Source: Echiichthys vipera
Taxonomy: Eukaryota; Chordata; Actinopteri; Perciformes; Trachinidae
Length of the DNA: 64,000 nt
Direction of reading: 5' to 3'
NCBI GenBank assembly: GCA_963691815.1
Contig: OY829660.1
Location: 26,999,172 to 27,063,171, forward strand
Positions 12,956 to 24,762 of the stretch are shown one piece after another (the first letter of the stretch is position 1; each line of letters begins with the position of its first letter). The translations under genes were made by a program, and so were the position numbers. The notes under the pieces were generated by a model, which saw only the letters and a list, made by a program, of their open reading frames with translations, searched no databases and was not told the DNA's origin.

Positions 12956-13667
12956 TAAATATATACAGTTAAGATAAAGATAAACATACAGTACAATGCA
13001 GTATCTAGGCAACTAGCAAGGCCTAGCTAGCCTAGCGGCGTAGCTAATATGACCAAAACACAGCTAACCTAATCAAATGACATACAACAGTGGATTATTT
13101 AGCTAGCCCTGCTTAGCAACATAACAAACTTACAGTTGTATTTATTTCCGCACAAACACAAAATACCTCGACAGTCTCATGTTGTTAGGTGAATAATACT
13201 CAGACGCTGACTTAGCAAAGAGGGGAAGTGAAGAATAACGCCTGAAGCGAGGAGCTGATTACTGCTAATTAGGAATGACTCAGCACCACTATTTTATTTG
13301 TGATCATTTTTTTAAATGTATCTATCCATTATTTAGACATTGAAAGGAAGCTTATTTACATCCAGAAAGAAACAAAGATCAAACAGAATAATTCACACAT
13401 TTTTAAAAGTATGAGAGTAACAAGGGCACAGTGAAATATCACTTATTCTGATTCCTGCTCCCCTCTAGCCTGCATTTCCTTGTTCCCTCCCAATCCACCC
13501 AATCTGAAAGAAAAAATACTACTAATAAATAAATAAATAAATTCATGAATTAAAAAAGAGAGAAAAATCACCACACCCGGAATCTCATGTCTGTTGCACA
13601 GAAAATAAACATCTTTCAGACACGGAAATATAAAAATAGTGCTCTTTTCCTCAATCATATAATTTAA
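12956..13667. other. Unassigned sequence after the satellite
   Basis: AT-rich, no gene or recognisable repeat. Direct AAATTAAATT-type sequence at the right edge belongs to the target or tail of the next LINE. Confidence 0.4.
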
Positions 13668-14695
13668 TTAAATTAAATTTTATTTACAGTGCAAAATCAT
13701 AACCAAAGTTATCTCAGGACACTTTACAGAGTAGGTAAAGACCACACTCTATGACTTATTTATGATTTACATAGACCCAACAATTCCTCCATAGAGTACA
13801 CAGTGGCAATGAAAACCTTTCCTATAACAGACAGGAACGTCGGACAGACCCAGCTCTGTGGAGGACGGACATCTGTCTGCACCGGATGGGGAGGAAGAAA
13901 AGGAGAGAGAGAGAGAGAGAGAAAAGACACAGATGGACAGAGAGACACAAAGACAGAGAGACACTTCCAGAGATGCAAGCAACCAAAGTGACTACAACAG
14001 TGACTATAATAATTTCTATAGTAATGTAAATATGACTTCTATGTTATGGCAGTTAATATAGTGGAATAGTAGAAACAAGCACAGCTAAGGTGATAGAATA
14101 TGACAATGATAATAATTATGGTGGTCAATATGATCAATGATGAGCAGTGGTAATAGCAGCTACGATACAGCGAGGCATACCACTGGCACTGATGGTTTAT
14201 TAGACTAGTGATAGTTTATATGACTAATAGTTCTAATAGCAGCAGGAAGCGTCATGCAGGACCACGGCAGCAGGCACCACCACGATCAGCAGAGACCTGA
14301 GAGACGACAAAGCACAAACAACTCCAGGGAAGAAGTTGAATTAGTAACATGTTGATGAGACATGAATGATACAAACAGAGAGGAGAGAAGCTCAGAGGAT
14401 CAGGAACAGGATTACAGACTGGGCCTATAGCAGCATCATTAAGCAGAACAAAATCCACTTTAAAAATAACAACATAGCTAAGGGCTCGTCAGTCCTAGCT
14501 GTAAGCTTTATCAAAGTTTTATCAAGTTTTAAGTTTACTCTTAAATATGGGGACAGTGTCTGCCTCCTGAATGACAATTGGGAGTTGGTTCCACAGGAGA
14601 GGAGCTTGGTAGCTGAAGGCTCTGCCTCCCATTCTACTTTTGGAGACTCTAGGAACGACAAGCAGCCCTGCATTCTCAGCGATCTAGTCGGGTAA
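13668..14695 (-). mobile_element. LINE 3' end (L2/CR1-type), copy A
   Basis: Minus-strand 3' end of a non-LTR retrotransposon, 5' truncated. The tail (rc of 'ttttatttacagtgcaaaatc') is at 13670. Its 3' UTR contains the hallmark stretch at 13690-13900 shared with copies at 16337, 23285 and 27944. At 14690-14440 the minus strand encodes the reverse-transcriptase C-terminal region, with stops, of the type GRAFSYQAPLLWNQLP best seen in copy D. Not functional. A small extra piece of the same family lies at 14715-14755. Confidence 0.8.
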
Positions 14696-16336
14696 TACTA
14701 GTACTATGAGCCTTAACAGGCAGGAACGTCGGACAGACCCAACTCTGTGGAGGATAATGAAATCCACAGAAGTAGCATGGAATATACATCAAATATATGC
14801 ATACATACGAAATGCCCAAACGACATACATATAGTATACTATGTACTGAACAAAGCATATGCAAACATAGACCAAGTATATACAAAGAAAGCTGAAAAAG
14901 ACAATTTGAAGAAGTATTTACAACATATCTTTCATTTTCTCCAACAGCTTTGACCAGCAGTCTTAGTAGATGTTCTGGCGTAATGTATATGTGCTGTAGA
15001 AAGCTCCAGCTGTGCAGTATCCTGATAAGAAAAAGCCATTCCCTCACTGACAGTGAGTGTGGTGGTTTCCACCGACATGCTATCATTCTTTTAGCAGCTG
15101 TGAGACCAGCTATAGGAGACGCTTATTATTTATAGTTAGCTTTAAAGACGACGTGTCATTAAGTAGAAGCAAACACTGTGAGTGAGGGATGGCTTCTTTG
15201 ATGATATTAGAAATGATGGACGAGACATTATCCCAAATAATCTATTAACCTCTGGACACTGCCAGACCATATGATAAAAAGAAGCAATAGTATTGTCTGC
15301 AGAGAAATCACAATACGGAGTATCAGTGATTTTCATTTGCTGTAATCTTCGAGGAGTTAAATAGGACCTATGAATAAGTTTATCGTGTATCATTTGATGG
15401 TCAGGATTTCTGGATGACAGGGATACGTTTGTCCATATATCATGCCAGTCTAGATCTGAGGAGGCATTAACGTCCGTCTTTAGGCTTGAGGCTTTAGTTA
15501 TAAATGTATATAGGTCAGAGACAATACCATTGTGTTTACCCTTGGTGTCAAAAATGACATGAAGAGGGAGATTTCCCAACTCAGTGCACCGAGGAAGACC
15601 TTGAGCACGCATTGCCGCACGTAACTGTAAAAAAAAAAAAGTGCCCGGTAAGTTATAAGACCTCTCTAAATCATGGAATTTACGGAGACCTTGTTTCTCT
15701 ATGATGTCCTTAAAAACACAGACACCTCTATTGCTCCATTGTGTAAACTGAATTGGTTTATTCTCAATTAATGGAGAGTGATTAAGAAAGATGGGCAATT
15801 GAGCAAAGACTGTATTGCAAATACTGACAAATTGGTGGACTTAATGATATACAGTGAAAAGAAATTATTACTATTATTAATGAAATTATTGGCCTGAAAT
15901 CTCGTTTTACTGTCCTATGGGGAATGTTAGAATATTCATTAAATAATAATTAATTTCAGTCGCTTAAAGGTGTTTCCAGGAGACATATTATTTAACATAT
16001 CTTGCTCTAGCACCATCATTTTGCATTCCAGACATATATGATGTTTTTTAGATTTATTGAGATTGGATGCAAAGGATATAGTTTCATTTCTGATGCAACC
16101 TTTAACCGCACCCCATAGTGCACGAGGATCATCAATTGATCCTCACCAACTGTCGAAAAAAGTGTCATTCTGGAGTAGAGACATATTAAACCGTCAACGC
16201 ACAGCCCTAGATTGACCAGCTCTCAATGAAAAAGTACATAAAACAGCCCTGTGATCGGATAACGACATTGCAATCATTTCTGTACTGCGGATATCACTGA
16301 TTAATACCTTTATAAGCCATAAGCAGATCCTCCTTG

Positions 16337-16462
16337 TTGGGTCTCTGTAAATCATAAATAAGTCATAGAGTGTGGTCTTTACCTACTCTGTAAAGTGTCC
16401 TGAGATAACTTTTGTTATGATTTGACACTATAAATAAAATTGAATTGAATTGAATTGAATCC
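16337..16462 (+). mobile_element. Short LINE 3' tail (L2/CR1-type), copy B, nested in L1
   Basis: Same 3' end as copies A, C and D, only ~125 bp long, ending 'ataaaattgaattgaattg'. It is flanked by a target duplication of ~9-10 bp (ATCCTCCTTG on the left, ATCCTCCTG on the right) and interrupts the L1 endonuclease frame. Confidence 0.85.
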
Positions 16463-16526
16463 TCCTGTGCCCAGATTAGTAAAGGCAAGGTTACGTTTCG
16501 CTGCTATAAGAACACCTTTGCTCTTA

Positions 16527-17252
16527 TGAAGGTGCGTTCACACCGACAGACACGACAAAACGCTTGAAACGTGAGTAATATGTTGTGTGATCATATTTAT
16601 TATATGATCAAGCCGCCTTAAGCTCAGCCATGTTGTACTAAATGAGTAGTTTTTTATGCTAAAGCTAACCAGGTCTGAATGCTTCTAAAAGAACAGGAAT
16701 GAGTTCTCAGATGAAGTGTGTGGCTCTTTAAAGAGAACAGACCGTCATTGATTTAACCTCTGAAGTCGTACAGGTGCTGACCTGTCTCTTCAGGCAGCGG
16801 ATCTCTGGTAGATCAAACCGGGATACGCTTCACTCTGTAGTGACAGCTTTCTTCTTCTTCTTCTGGATTTCTGAGGGACTAGATGCCTAAAGGCACATTG
16901 ATGCCATTCACAGGTCAGAGTTATATCCATTATTTTATTATATCCATAGGAACAGTCTGGTTTCCCTGATGCAGCCAAGGACTGAAACAATTGCGGCTTT
17001 GGTGATCCCCTGGATGTAATTACAGAGAACTTGATGACGCTTACCGCAATCTCAACACTTATTGGCTGTCGCCACATTGTCGCGCGACACACCTGAAAAG
17101 GTTAATATTTTCAACTCGCCCGTTGCCCAATACGCCCTTGTCGTGCAAAACGCGCAATCTTGTCGTGCTTCTTAAAGTTGAGTCTGTACCATTGACTTTA
17201 TATGTAACCCTGTCGCGTTCGTTGCATCTGTCACCCCGTTGTGAACACACCT
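16527..17252. mobile_element. MITE with 3-bp TTA duplication (PIF/Harbinger-like), nested in L1
   Basis: Ends are TGAAGGTGCGTTCACACC on the left and GTTGTGAACACACCT on the right, inverted over AGGTGYGTTCACA. TTA flanks both sides (16524-16526 and 17253-17255). A TWA duplication is typical of PIF/Harbinger. No transposase is encoded. Its removal joins L1 endonuclease coding sequence. Confidence 0.75.
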
Positions 17253-17735
17253 TTAGTGTAACAGGAGGAGGCAATCACATGGTAGTGCTTATTCCTAAAT
17301 CTGTGTACATCGGCCTCAAGAAGATGAGACTTGCGTATAAAGCAAAGTGGATATTCTTCCTAAAGGAACTTCAGAGTACACGTACGTTTCTGAGGTGAAT
17401 TAAGGCCCTGTGAATTCCATGACAGAATTTATACTATTCATATTGGCTTAGATTGGAATTTGCATACAGATATAAAAGGACGACAACAACGACAACAAAA
17501 AAAGGACAGTTTGGTAGTATTTATTCCTGTGCCAGCACGCCCATGGTCTGAGTTCAGCATATCGTATTAGGATCACTTTATAGGAAAGGCAATGAGAAAG
17601 GGAGAGAGAGAAATATTTAAAAAAAGGAACACAAATCATGGCTCCATAGTCTGGACGGTTCATGGAGAGTTTGATTTTATAAAACTTAGTTCAGTCTTCA
17701 CCACCATTTTCGGTGCTTATTCACAAACTGATGCT

Positions 17736-18496
17736 TTAATCCTTCTTCATGGAAGCAATGAAGTGTTCAGCCTCGCTCAGCTCCTGAAAGGTGTAGATGT
17801 CTCTCCCCCGGGAGAGCTTGATTGTAGCGGGGTAGAGAAGGAATGCCTCGTATCCATGAGTACGGGCTTCGTAACTGAGTTTGTAGCACGGTCACCGACA
17901 CCTTGTTGTGGCCTCACTGTAGTCTGCAGAGAACTTCAGCAGAATGCCGTCTACTTCAGGAAGGTTTTTACTCGCTTCGTTGAGTAAGCAGTCTCTATCA
18001 GTGTAGCAGAGGCACTTGATAATCAGCAGGCGTTGTACCTTACTGGGACCAGGCTTGGATAGATACCCAAGATGGAGGCACCTCATCAGGGGGTCTGGCG
18101 GAGGGGGTCCGAGGGCAGGGAACCATACAGCAATTTTCTCCGTCAGGCAAGCAAGAGCATTCCCCGCGTGCCCTGTCTTCCCTTTTTATGAGTGTGACTT
18201 CATAGGTTTGTTGGTTCTTCAAACATAAAGCTGTTCACTTTTCCACATTAGCGGTACGCTCCTGAAGATTTTTTGTTTCGGTACGGATAGATCTTATCTC
18301 TTCAGTGTGCTTCGACAAAGTGGCGTTTCTCACGTCTGTTGAAAGGGGCTTCTGATTTCTCATCGGCCCCGTTGAAGTATTTTGCCATTGTCTCCTCCAT
18401 TACTTTCGCCAGGGCCACGTGTTCTTTACCGAGCTCTTTCTAGAGTTCAGCCATCATGTTTTGCTTGACGGCAATAGTTTGTCTTGTTTTTTTCAT
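17736..18496 (-). pseudogene. L1 ORF1 pseudogene
   Basis: Minus-strand ATG at 18496 opens a Lys/Glu-rich, coiled-coil-like N-terminus. An RRM/C-terminal-domain region follows, with RLLIIKCLCYTDRDCLL and VDGILLKFSADYSEAT (~18050-17900), and it ends SEAEHFIASMKKD before the stop at 17736. In L1 elements this protein binds RNA as a trimer and acts as a nucleic-acid chaperone. Several frameshifts break it. Confidence 0.75.
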
Positions 18497-18640
18497 TTAG
18501 TCTGGACTGTAGTTTGTGAGATTAAAGTAAAAAAGTAAAGTAAAAAACTGACCGCACAGACGATATATTTTCTTAAAGTTTTGTGTAGGGTGGACGCAGA
18601 GATTTACTACGCTGCCGCCATGACCCATTGAGCACCACTA

Positions 18641-20150
18641 TAACTGATCACCACAAGGTGTCGTTACTTCCTGATTCCCAGGATGCACTGCTTCCCCGTT
18701 GCCTTTGTCAAAATAGCAATCAAACTCTGCTAAACTGCATCTTCAGGGACAAACCTATCTCTTGGGGCATGACAACGTCAGACTTAACAGCCTGATTGTT
18801 ATAGATGGTGTAGGTACTTTGGGTTTAATTGGATCAATAGTCTGACTATCAAATGAAATATTTGATAAAGAATATTAATAAAGAAAAATTACTAAAAATT
18901 AATAACTTTAATTTATTAAAACTTCACACGGAGAACCAATCAGATGTAGGGCCTTGACTCACGTTCAGATTATGAGATTGAGTATTCACAATAAACTTAT
19001 TGTTAATCAAGTAAATATTAGTTATCACCAATAATTATCAAAGATAATAATAAAAATGATTCTAGTCAAACCAGAGTTCCTCGGGGCACCACCTTCACAG
19101 ACGGAGTGAACACTAATATAAAAGTCTCATTAAATATATTAAACTACTAATTAAGGGTTGAACACCGATAAATGTTATAGTTTAATTAGTTGAAGGATTT
19201 AAAAGTTATTTTCTTAGTAATTTCTTGTGTAATATAAATAATCAGACATATGGTAAACACAAACATTTATTAACAAATTAATAAATGCAACAAACAAGAC
19301 ACAATAAACTAACTAAAGCTAACAGCAAATGTGTGTTTGTGTGTATGTGTGTGTGTGGGGGGGGGGTGTGTGCGTGTGTGTTGTGTGTGTGTGTGTGTGT
19401 GAAAGAGAGACAAAGAGGAGAGGTGGGGGCTCGGACCCCTGCAGAGAAGGTGTGACATTTAAGTTACATGAAGCACCAGAAGCCTGATCTCTCAGTTGTT
19501 ATGACAAAGTTACAATTGTTTCTAGCCGTTCATAAAGTCCTATAACATGTAGTAATGCCCAGTTGGTGATTAGTTACCAGTCCATGAGATGGGAGATGTT
19601 TTGCGTTGCTTGATGCCAGCGGCTGGTTGAGGAAAGGAAGCTTCGTGGTGAAGAAAGGTTCTTGTCTTATTGTGGCTCTTAGGCAAAAGAGGAAACAGAT
19701 CGCTCTGTGCTGTGCTCAGTTGAGGATAACCCGTTGGTTAAACTATTGCTGGTGATCGCCGTAGGCCAGGTCCAGGGCCGAGGGGACAGCGGGCAGCTGG
19801 TCTCCTGGATCCGCAGGATGGCGTCGAGTTGAGTGCAAAGGAAGAGCCGGGAGAAAGTGAGAGGGAGAGGTTGTGTGCTTCACTTTATATAGGCCCGGGT
19901 GATGTCATCGCCATGGGGTCAAGTCAGCCAATGAACAGTTTGGGGTCCCTTGAAGGATTCACACCTGGGTGTGACCTGTTGTGGGGAAGAAGGCATGGCA
20001 GGCCTTTGTTTCAGAGACAAAGGCAGCCAGGCTTTGGGCCTAGTCGCTGAGGCCTTTGTTTCAGCAGGCTTTGGGCCTACTTTTAATCAAACTGAAAGTT
20101 CAAGTCAATCCAGAAAATGAACAATCATCTTTGGGTGCCGGTTGCACCTA
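18641..20150 (-). repeat. Possible LTR-like repeat
   Basis: Non-coding block between two L1 copies. On the minus strand it has a TATA box (ctatataaagtg at ~19886) and an AATAAA (~19266), compatible with a long LTR, but no flanking duplication or TG...CA pair could be fixed. It contains a GT-rich microsatellite (19330-19400) and a local repeat of 'aggcctttgtttcag' (~20005 and ~20050). Another dispersed repeat type is equally possible. Confidence 0.3.
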
Positions 20151-20330
20151 CAATGGGTTATCCCAAATTGGTATGATGGTAGGATTTTAATATCACAATT
20201 TAAAATAGAGAGTGTTAGTATACTTGTGGGGAGTGAGTTTAATATGAAATGTGTAGGATTCTTTGTCAGGTGGTTTTTACAGCAGTCATTTGAGGAATGG
20301 CTGTATTCATTTCATCAGCAAATTTTCCAG

Positions 20331-20584
20331 CACCACCCTGTCTCACCTGGAAAAGAAGGGGACCTGTGTGAGATTGCTGTTAATTGTTTAACACCATCGT
20401 TCTCTCCGGGCTCGTCACAAATACTCAAGGCCCTGGGATTAAAAAGATCCACCTGTGCAGGCAACTCTACATTGAAAATCAATGTAAATGGCGCGATGAC
20501 ACGTGATTCAGGAGGAGGCGGAGCGAATGGAGCTCTGGGGCTCACCAAAGCCACTACTGTTGCAGTCTATTCTGCCAGGAATCC
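20331..20584. other. Unassigned segment beside the GAA repeat
   Basis: About 250 bp with an open frame but no recognisable domain, between the putative L1 remnant and a GAA microsatellite. Probably part of a dispersed repeat. Confidence 0.35.
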
Positions 20585-20684
20585 AAGAGAAGAAGAAGAA
20601 GAAGAAGAAGAAGAAGAAGAAGAAGAAGAAGAAGAAGAAGAAGAAGAAGAAGAAGAAGAAGAAGAAGAAGAAGAAGAAGAAGAA
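20585..20684. repeat. (GAA)n microsatellite, ~33 repeats
   Basis: Uninterrupted GAA triplets for about 100 bp. Poly-Glu and poly-Lys readings are artefacts. GAA tracts of this length can form triplex DNA. Confidence 0.97.
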
Positions 20685-20689
20685 TTCAT

Positions 20690-21003
20690 TTATTTATTTT
20701 ATTTATTTATTTAATGTTTCACTCTATTATTATTATTATTCATGTTACACACACACAGGCCCGAAATACACACACATGCACAAACAGGACCTATGTAATG
20801 CAATTAATGGAGAGATGTCAGAGCGAGGGGGCTGCCAATGGCTCAGTGCCCCGAGCAGTATGGGGTTCAGTGCCATGCTCAACAGCGCCCAGGAGAAGGC
20901 ACCTCTCCAGCCACCAGGTCACGCTCCATTAATGGTCCACACAGGGACTCGAACCGCCGACCCTCTTGTTCCCAGCAAAGTCACCTATATACTGAGCTAA
21001 TGC
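20690..21003. repeat. SINE-like teleost repeat with tRNA-like B box
   Basis: Starts with an ATTTATTT run. It contains the common fish-repeat text 'gggttcagtgccatgctca' and an inverted B-box-like 'gggactcgaaccgccgaccc', ending 'actgagctaatgccg'. No full tRNA cloverleaf is present, so this is a dispersed repeat and not a tRNA gene. Confidence 0.6.
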
Positions 21004-21984
21004 CGAAGAACACTGCAAATATCTTATCATTATTTAGCAAACGAATTGAACGCCAATTGTCAATAAACAGTGTGTCTTTGTTAGTTTTAGGTATTAGAGG
21101 AGCCTGAGTCATAGTGGTCGGGAGATTTTCATTTTTTTTAAAAGGAGCAAGTTTGTTGGTAAACTGTTTGAAAAATTCCCTCAGTACCTGGTGATATGTT
21201 GTTTTTTAATAGGTTATTTGCATTGTTAATTTGCACAATTTTAGTAGGTTAATCACATAAATCTGTGTCATTTTTGTTAATAGATTTAACTGTCAGTGAA
21301 TTCAAAAAGGTATCAGCTGATGATTGGCATTGTTAAGGATATTACTTTTTTGTCCTTTGTAACAATACAGTTTATATTCAGACTATGAATATTGTTGTTA
21401 TTGGAGTGATGCTTTTCCAGATGAAAGAAATAGCGGGAGTTTTGTCTCCATGACAAATGCACCTTTTCGACTGTATAATTCACCTAATTTAATTTGTAAG
21501 CTAGCCAGTGTCTCTTCCTCTAATAATGTATCTGGGCTCTTTTGAGATACTGTGGTGATCCTTGAAACTACTTGTTCCTCTTCAGCTCTTCTGGCTTTGG
21601 CTGTAAGACTACCATATTTCCTCAAGTATTTACCAACCTCAAATTAAAAAAGTTAGGAGTAACTCCAAACTGTCTTCCTTCTTTAGATTTGGACCAGAAA
21701 TGTGAGATCAAACTTCCTACTTATTTGTTTGACATCATCATTTAATGTATAAAAGTAATAAAGAGTTATTGAGTTTCCAGTAACCCGACTGAGCAGCACA
21801 TTTGTCAACAGCAGAACGATTAAACTTAATGCATATAGCCTTATGATCTGTAAGAGTGGGCAATATATCCACATCAATAACATCATTGTTAAAACTAAGA
21901 ATTGACCCAATAATCTATCCTAGATCGACCTGAGCCACATTTACTGCCCCGTGTAAATGATATATTGTTAAGATAAGGCTTTCA

Positions 21985-22690
21985 ATTGTGTCTTAGCTCT
22001 GTGTGATTGACTAGGAGGCCATTTAGAATAGAAGAGAATAGAATAGAATACTTTAATGATCCCAGACTGGGAAATTATTTTGTAACAGCAGTAGTGGGTC
22101 AGCAAATAAAACACTTTGTACATAACATGAATAGAATCAAATATATACATAGTGTATATATACAGTGCACAGTGTGCTATAAACAATAAACAATAATAAT
22201 ATATACAACAACATATGCTAAATATACTATAACAATAATAATATATACAACAAAACAGTAGAGAGAGCAGAGTTCTCTGTCAGGCAGAGGTGAGAGAGTT
22301 ATTATAAAAAGTGATGGATTGTGGCAGGAAACATTTCCTGTATCTGTTGCTATGACAGTGAAGCTGAAGCAGCCATCTGGAGAAGGTGCTCCGCTGTCTG
22401 ACCAGTATGAGTTGGAGAGGGTGGAGAGGATTATCCATGATGGAGAACAGTTTTTTCAGTGTCCTCCTCTCCACCACAGCCTCCAGAGTGTCCTGTTTGC
22501 AGCCAATCACAGAGCCAGCCTTCCTGATCAGTTTGTTGAGTCTGTTGGTGTCGCTGGCTCCAATGCTGTTTCCCCAACAAACCACAGCAAAGAAAAGTAC
22601 ACTGGCCACCACAGACTGATGAAAGATCTCCAACATCTTGCTGCACACGTTGAAGGATCTCAGCTTCCTCAGGAAGAGCTCCAAAAATTG
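21985..22690 (-). mobile_element. LINE fragment (Rex1/CR1-type), nested in L1 copy 2
   Basis: Minus strand encodes a 134-residue RT C-terminus (LFLRKLRSFNVCSKMLEIFH, SVVASVLFFAVVCWGNSIGA, RLNKLIRKAGSVIGC) with the stop at 22280. Then comes a 3' UTR and a tail ending 'tattctattctattct' (rc at 22030-22050). A closely similar plus-strand copy lies at 33878-34818. 5' truncated. Confidence 0.85.
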
Positions 22691-22800
22691 GCTTCATCTG
22701 AATTAGAATGAGATTCTTCTAAATATACAAAATCTGACTTAAACAGCTTTACGTTTCACATTGTTATTCAACCCCCTAGCATTCATGGATTCAAACTAAC

Positions 22801-23284
22801 GCATCCCGTTGACTTATTTGTCAGCGGGATGATCAGTAATCTCTCTCGGGTCGACCTTGGGAGGAGGAGAGTTTTGTGGGCACCAACCTCATTTTTCTGT
22901 TTAAGTTTTCAACACTTTCTGCAAACTGGAACATGTTTGCGGTCGGTGGAAGAAATGGAAAAAGGACTGAGCTTCGTTCAGTTTGCTGGCTCGTGTTTGT
23001 GTTCTTCAGTGAGACGCACACGCTTGTAACCCAGCTCAAAAATCTATATGAAAAATAATTCATTGCAAATATAATGTTTTGTTTATGATTAAAAAACAGA
23101 TGTTCGCTTAAAAAAAGAGATCTAGAACAGTAATAAAATAAGCTATTTAAAGTTTTAATTTGTTAGAGCTGCTTTGGAGATGTTCCGTCATCCAATCAGA
23201 GAGAAGCTCCCGCCCATTGACCTGAGCGGACCGGGTTCACTTCCTCTGAAGCTGCGAGGAGAGAGAGAGAGAGAGAGAGAGACA
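22801..23284. other. Unassigned sequence with short GA repeat
   Basis: Probably L1 copy 2 upstream sequence at its left end, otherwise unrecognised. A GA microsatellite lies at 23258-23282. Confidence 0.35.
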
Positions 23285-23692
23285 GTAGCCGCATTGAACA
23301 CTGTTTCTACTATTCTGCTGTATTAACTGCCATAACATATAAGTCATATTCACATTACTATAGATATTATTATAGTTACTGTTACTCTTTGGTTGCTTGC
23401 ATCTCTGGAAGTGTGTCTGTCTCTCTGTCTTTGTCCTTTCTCTCTCCTTTTCTTCCTCCCCAACCGGTGCAGACAGATGTCCGTCCTCCACAGAGTTGGT
23501 TCTGTCTGACGTTCCTGTCTGTTATAGTGAAGGTTTTCGTTGCCACCGTACTCTACGGGGGAATTGTTGGGTCTATGTAAATCATAAATAAGTTATAGAG
23601 TGTGGTCTTTACCTACTCTGTAAAGTGTCCTGAGATAACTTGTTATGATTTGGCACTATAAATAAAATAGAATTGAAATTGAATTGAGAATT
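23285..23692 (+). mobile_element. LINE 3' tail (L2/CR1-type), copy C
   Basis: Plus-strand 3' UTR of the same family as copies A, B and D, ending 'gcactataaataaaatagaa' plus an AATTG-type run. No coding part remains. Confidence 0.8.
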
Positions 23693-24762
23693 GTGTTGTC
23701 ATTACGACAGTAATTCAGTTAAAATAGTTATTTTCTATTAAAATAGTTTTTCTAGATTTAATATGATTCATGATCTATAATTCATTGAGAGCTGAATAAT
23801 TCAAATGAATGCTCTGATCCTACTTATCGTAGGTCAGGTTTTTTTCCGTTGGACCCTATTGAGATTTGGACCACCTAGATGTTGGAGCCAGTTGAAGTTT
23901 GATGGCGAGCAACACCCCAGAGGATACTTAGAGATACGACGCCGCGGAACCTGAATCCTTTTACAAAGTTACACATACACACCTTTCACACACAAGTGAG
24001 GTGGGACTGATTTTCCACCTATACGGTGCTGAATGAACTGAACTTTAGAAAAAAAGCAGCTGCAAACTGTATTTTTTTTGGGGGGGGGGTTTGTTTGTTT
24101 TCTATATTTACCCAGGTAAGAGTTGTAATTGTGTCGTCTTCCCCATCCTGTAATAAATGTAAGCATCATTGTTCTTAAAGAATACACTGTGTTTGTGTCG
24201 TTCCTGTGCTATCAGTTGGAAAATCCTGGGCTTCGTAGTCGATCTTAAAGATTCTGATATCCCTGGCCAATGAACCTAGTTACTATTCTTCCTTCTTCTA
24301 ATGTGCTACACGCTGCTCTCGCACTGCTCGCCACTCGAGCTGAGACAAGGATACGAACTGTCACCGTACTGTATTACTATCTGCTGTCACTGTGCTGCGC
24401 TGTTCAGGGTGATGTTGCGCTGGCTGAAGCCTAAGGAGGGGCAGTCGGAGCCCACCCAGCCCCAGCACAGAGCCCAGCCGCCCTCCAGCTACCCAGAATG
24501 ACCCACAGAGCCTGAGGTAACATAACTACAGAATCACCACCGCCATTCTCGGCAACAATAACAATGCATGCGAGTTTCAGGGGGCAGAAAGCTTTTAGTG
24601 GCTAACTGATACCGATACTTTAACCTCCCACACATTCAGACATGTTAACGCACCCTCTGATATTATTATGTTAAGATATTCCATCACTTATCACATCTTA
24701 TTGTCTTGACTCTAGTAGTAACTGTTAAGCAGATTAGCATCGTCTGCTAGCTAACATAAGCA
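23693..24762. other. Unassigned sequence
   Basis: No gene or known repeat recognised. A T/G homopolymer-rich stretch (24072-24095) and a GC-richer segment (24300-24520) with a short open frame lacking any domain are the only features. Confidence 0.35.

Larger units (their letters stand above)
14970..17440 (-). pseudogene. L1 ORF2 pseudogene (endonuclease and C-terminal parts)
   Basis: Begins near 17440 with the endonuclease motif SWNSQGLNSPQKR. It resumes after the MITE with KSKGVLIAAKRNLAFTNLG, and the endonuclease ends near 16220. The 218-codon open part at 15142-15798 is the C-terminal region (LRAAMRAQGLPR, LSSRNPDHQMIH, RSYLTPRRLQQMKI, then a zinc-knuckle-like C...FYHMVWQCPEVNRLF). It continues in another frame (IACRWKPPHSLSVREWLF) to ~14970. 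The reverse-transcriptase core is absent. Confidence 0.85.
14760..18640 (-). mobile_element. L1-type LINE, copy 1 (broken, with two nested insertions)
   Basis: Reading on the minus strand from ~18640: a 5' region, ORF1, the ORF2 endonuclease start at ~17440, endonuclease end (~16230, ISDIR...SDHRAVLCTF), a pre-RT segment (~16120-15950), then the ORF2 C-terminus (15798-~14970). Most of the reverse transcriptase is deleted between ~15900 and 15840. Two later insertions sit in the endonuclease: a LINE tail (16337-16462) and a MITE (16527-17252). Removing them restores continuous L1-like coding sequence. Confidence 0.85.
20151..22800 (-). mobile_element. L1-type LINE, copy 2 (broken)
   Basis: Minus strand. 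The endonuclease starts near 22790 (ARGLNNNVKRKAVFK) and is interrupted by another LINE (21985-22690). It then continues with DVDILPTLTDHKAICIKFNR (~21870). The pre-RT region lies at 21625-21398 (ARRAEEEQVVSRITTVSQ, then YSRKGAFVM). The first RT motif (APLIPKTNKDTLF, DNWRSIRLLNNDKIFA) lies at 21110-21010. There the coding sequence stops at a SINE-like repeat; 20151-20330 may be a later ORF2 remnant. All parts carry stops or frameshifts. Confidence 0.8.

Noticed and set aside
18641..20150. Firm call of an endogenous-retrovirus LTR
   Set aside because: TATA and AATAAA are present but no TG...CA ends, target duplication, primer-binding site or coding neighbour could be shown; kept only as a low-confidence repeat.
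20930..20999. tRNA gene on the minus strand
   Set aside because: Only a B-box-like sequence; no A box, acceptor stem or cloverleaf.
20142..21000. ORFs with poly-Glu or poly-Lys
   Set aside because: Run through the GAA microsatellite and a SINE-like repeat; no flanking domain.
22319..22711. Plus-strand ORF with a plausible protein composition
   Set aside because: Shadow of the LINE RT C-terminus on the minus strand; the same shadow recurs antisense to the second copy at 34126-34458.
24301..24501. Possible host exon (66-codon ORF in GC-richer DNA)
   Set aside because: No recognisable domain or convincing splice partners.
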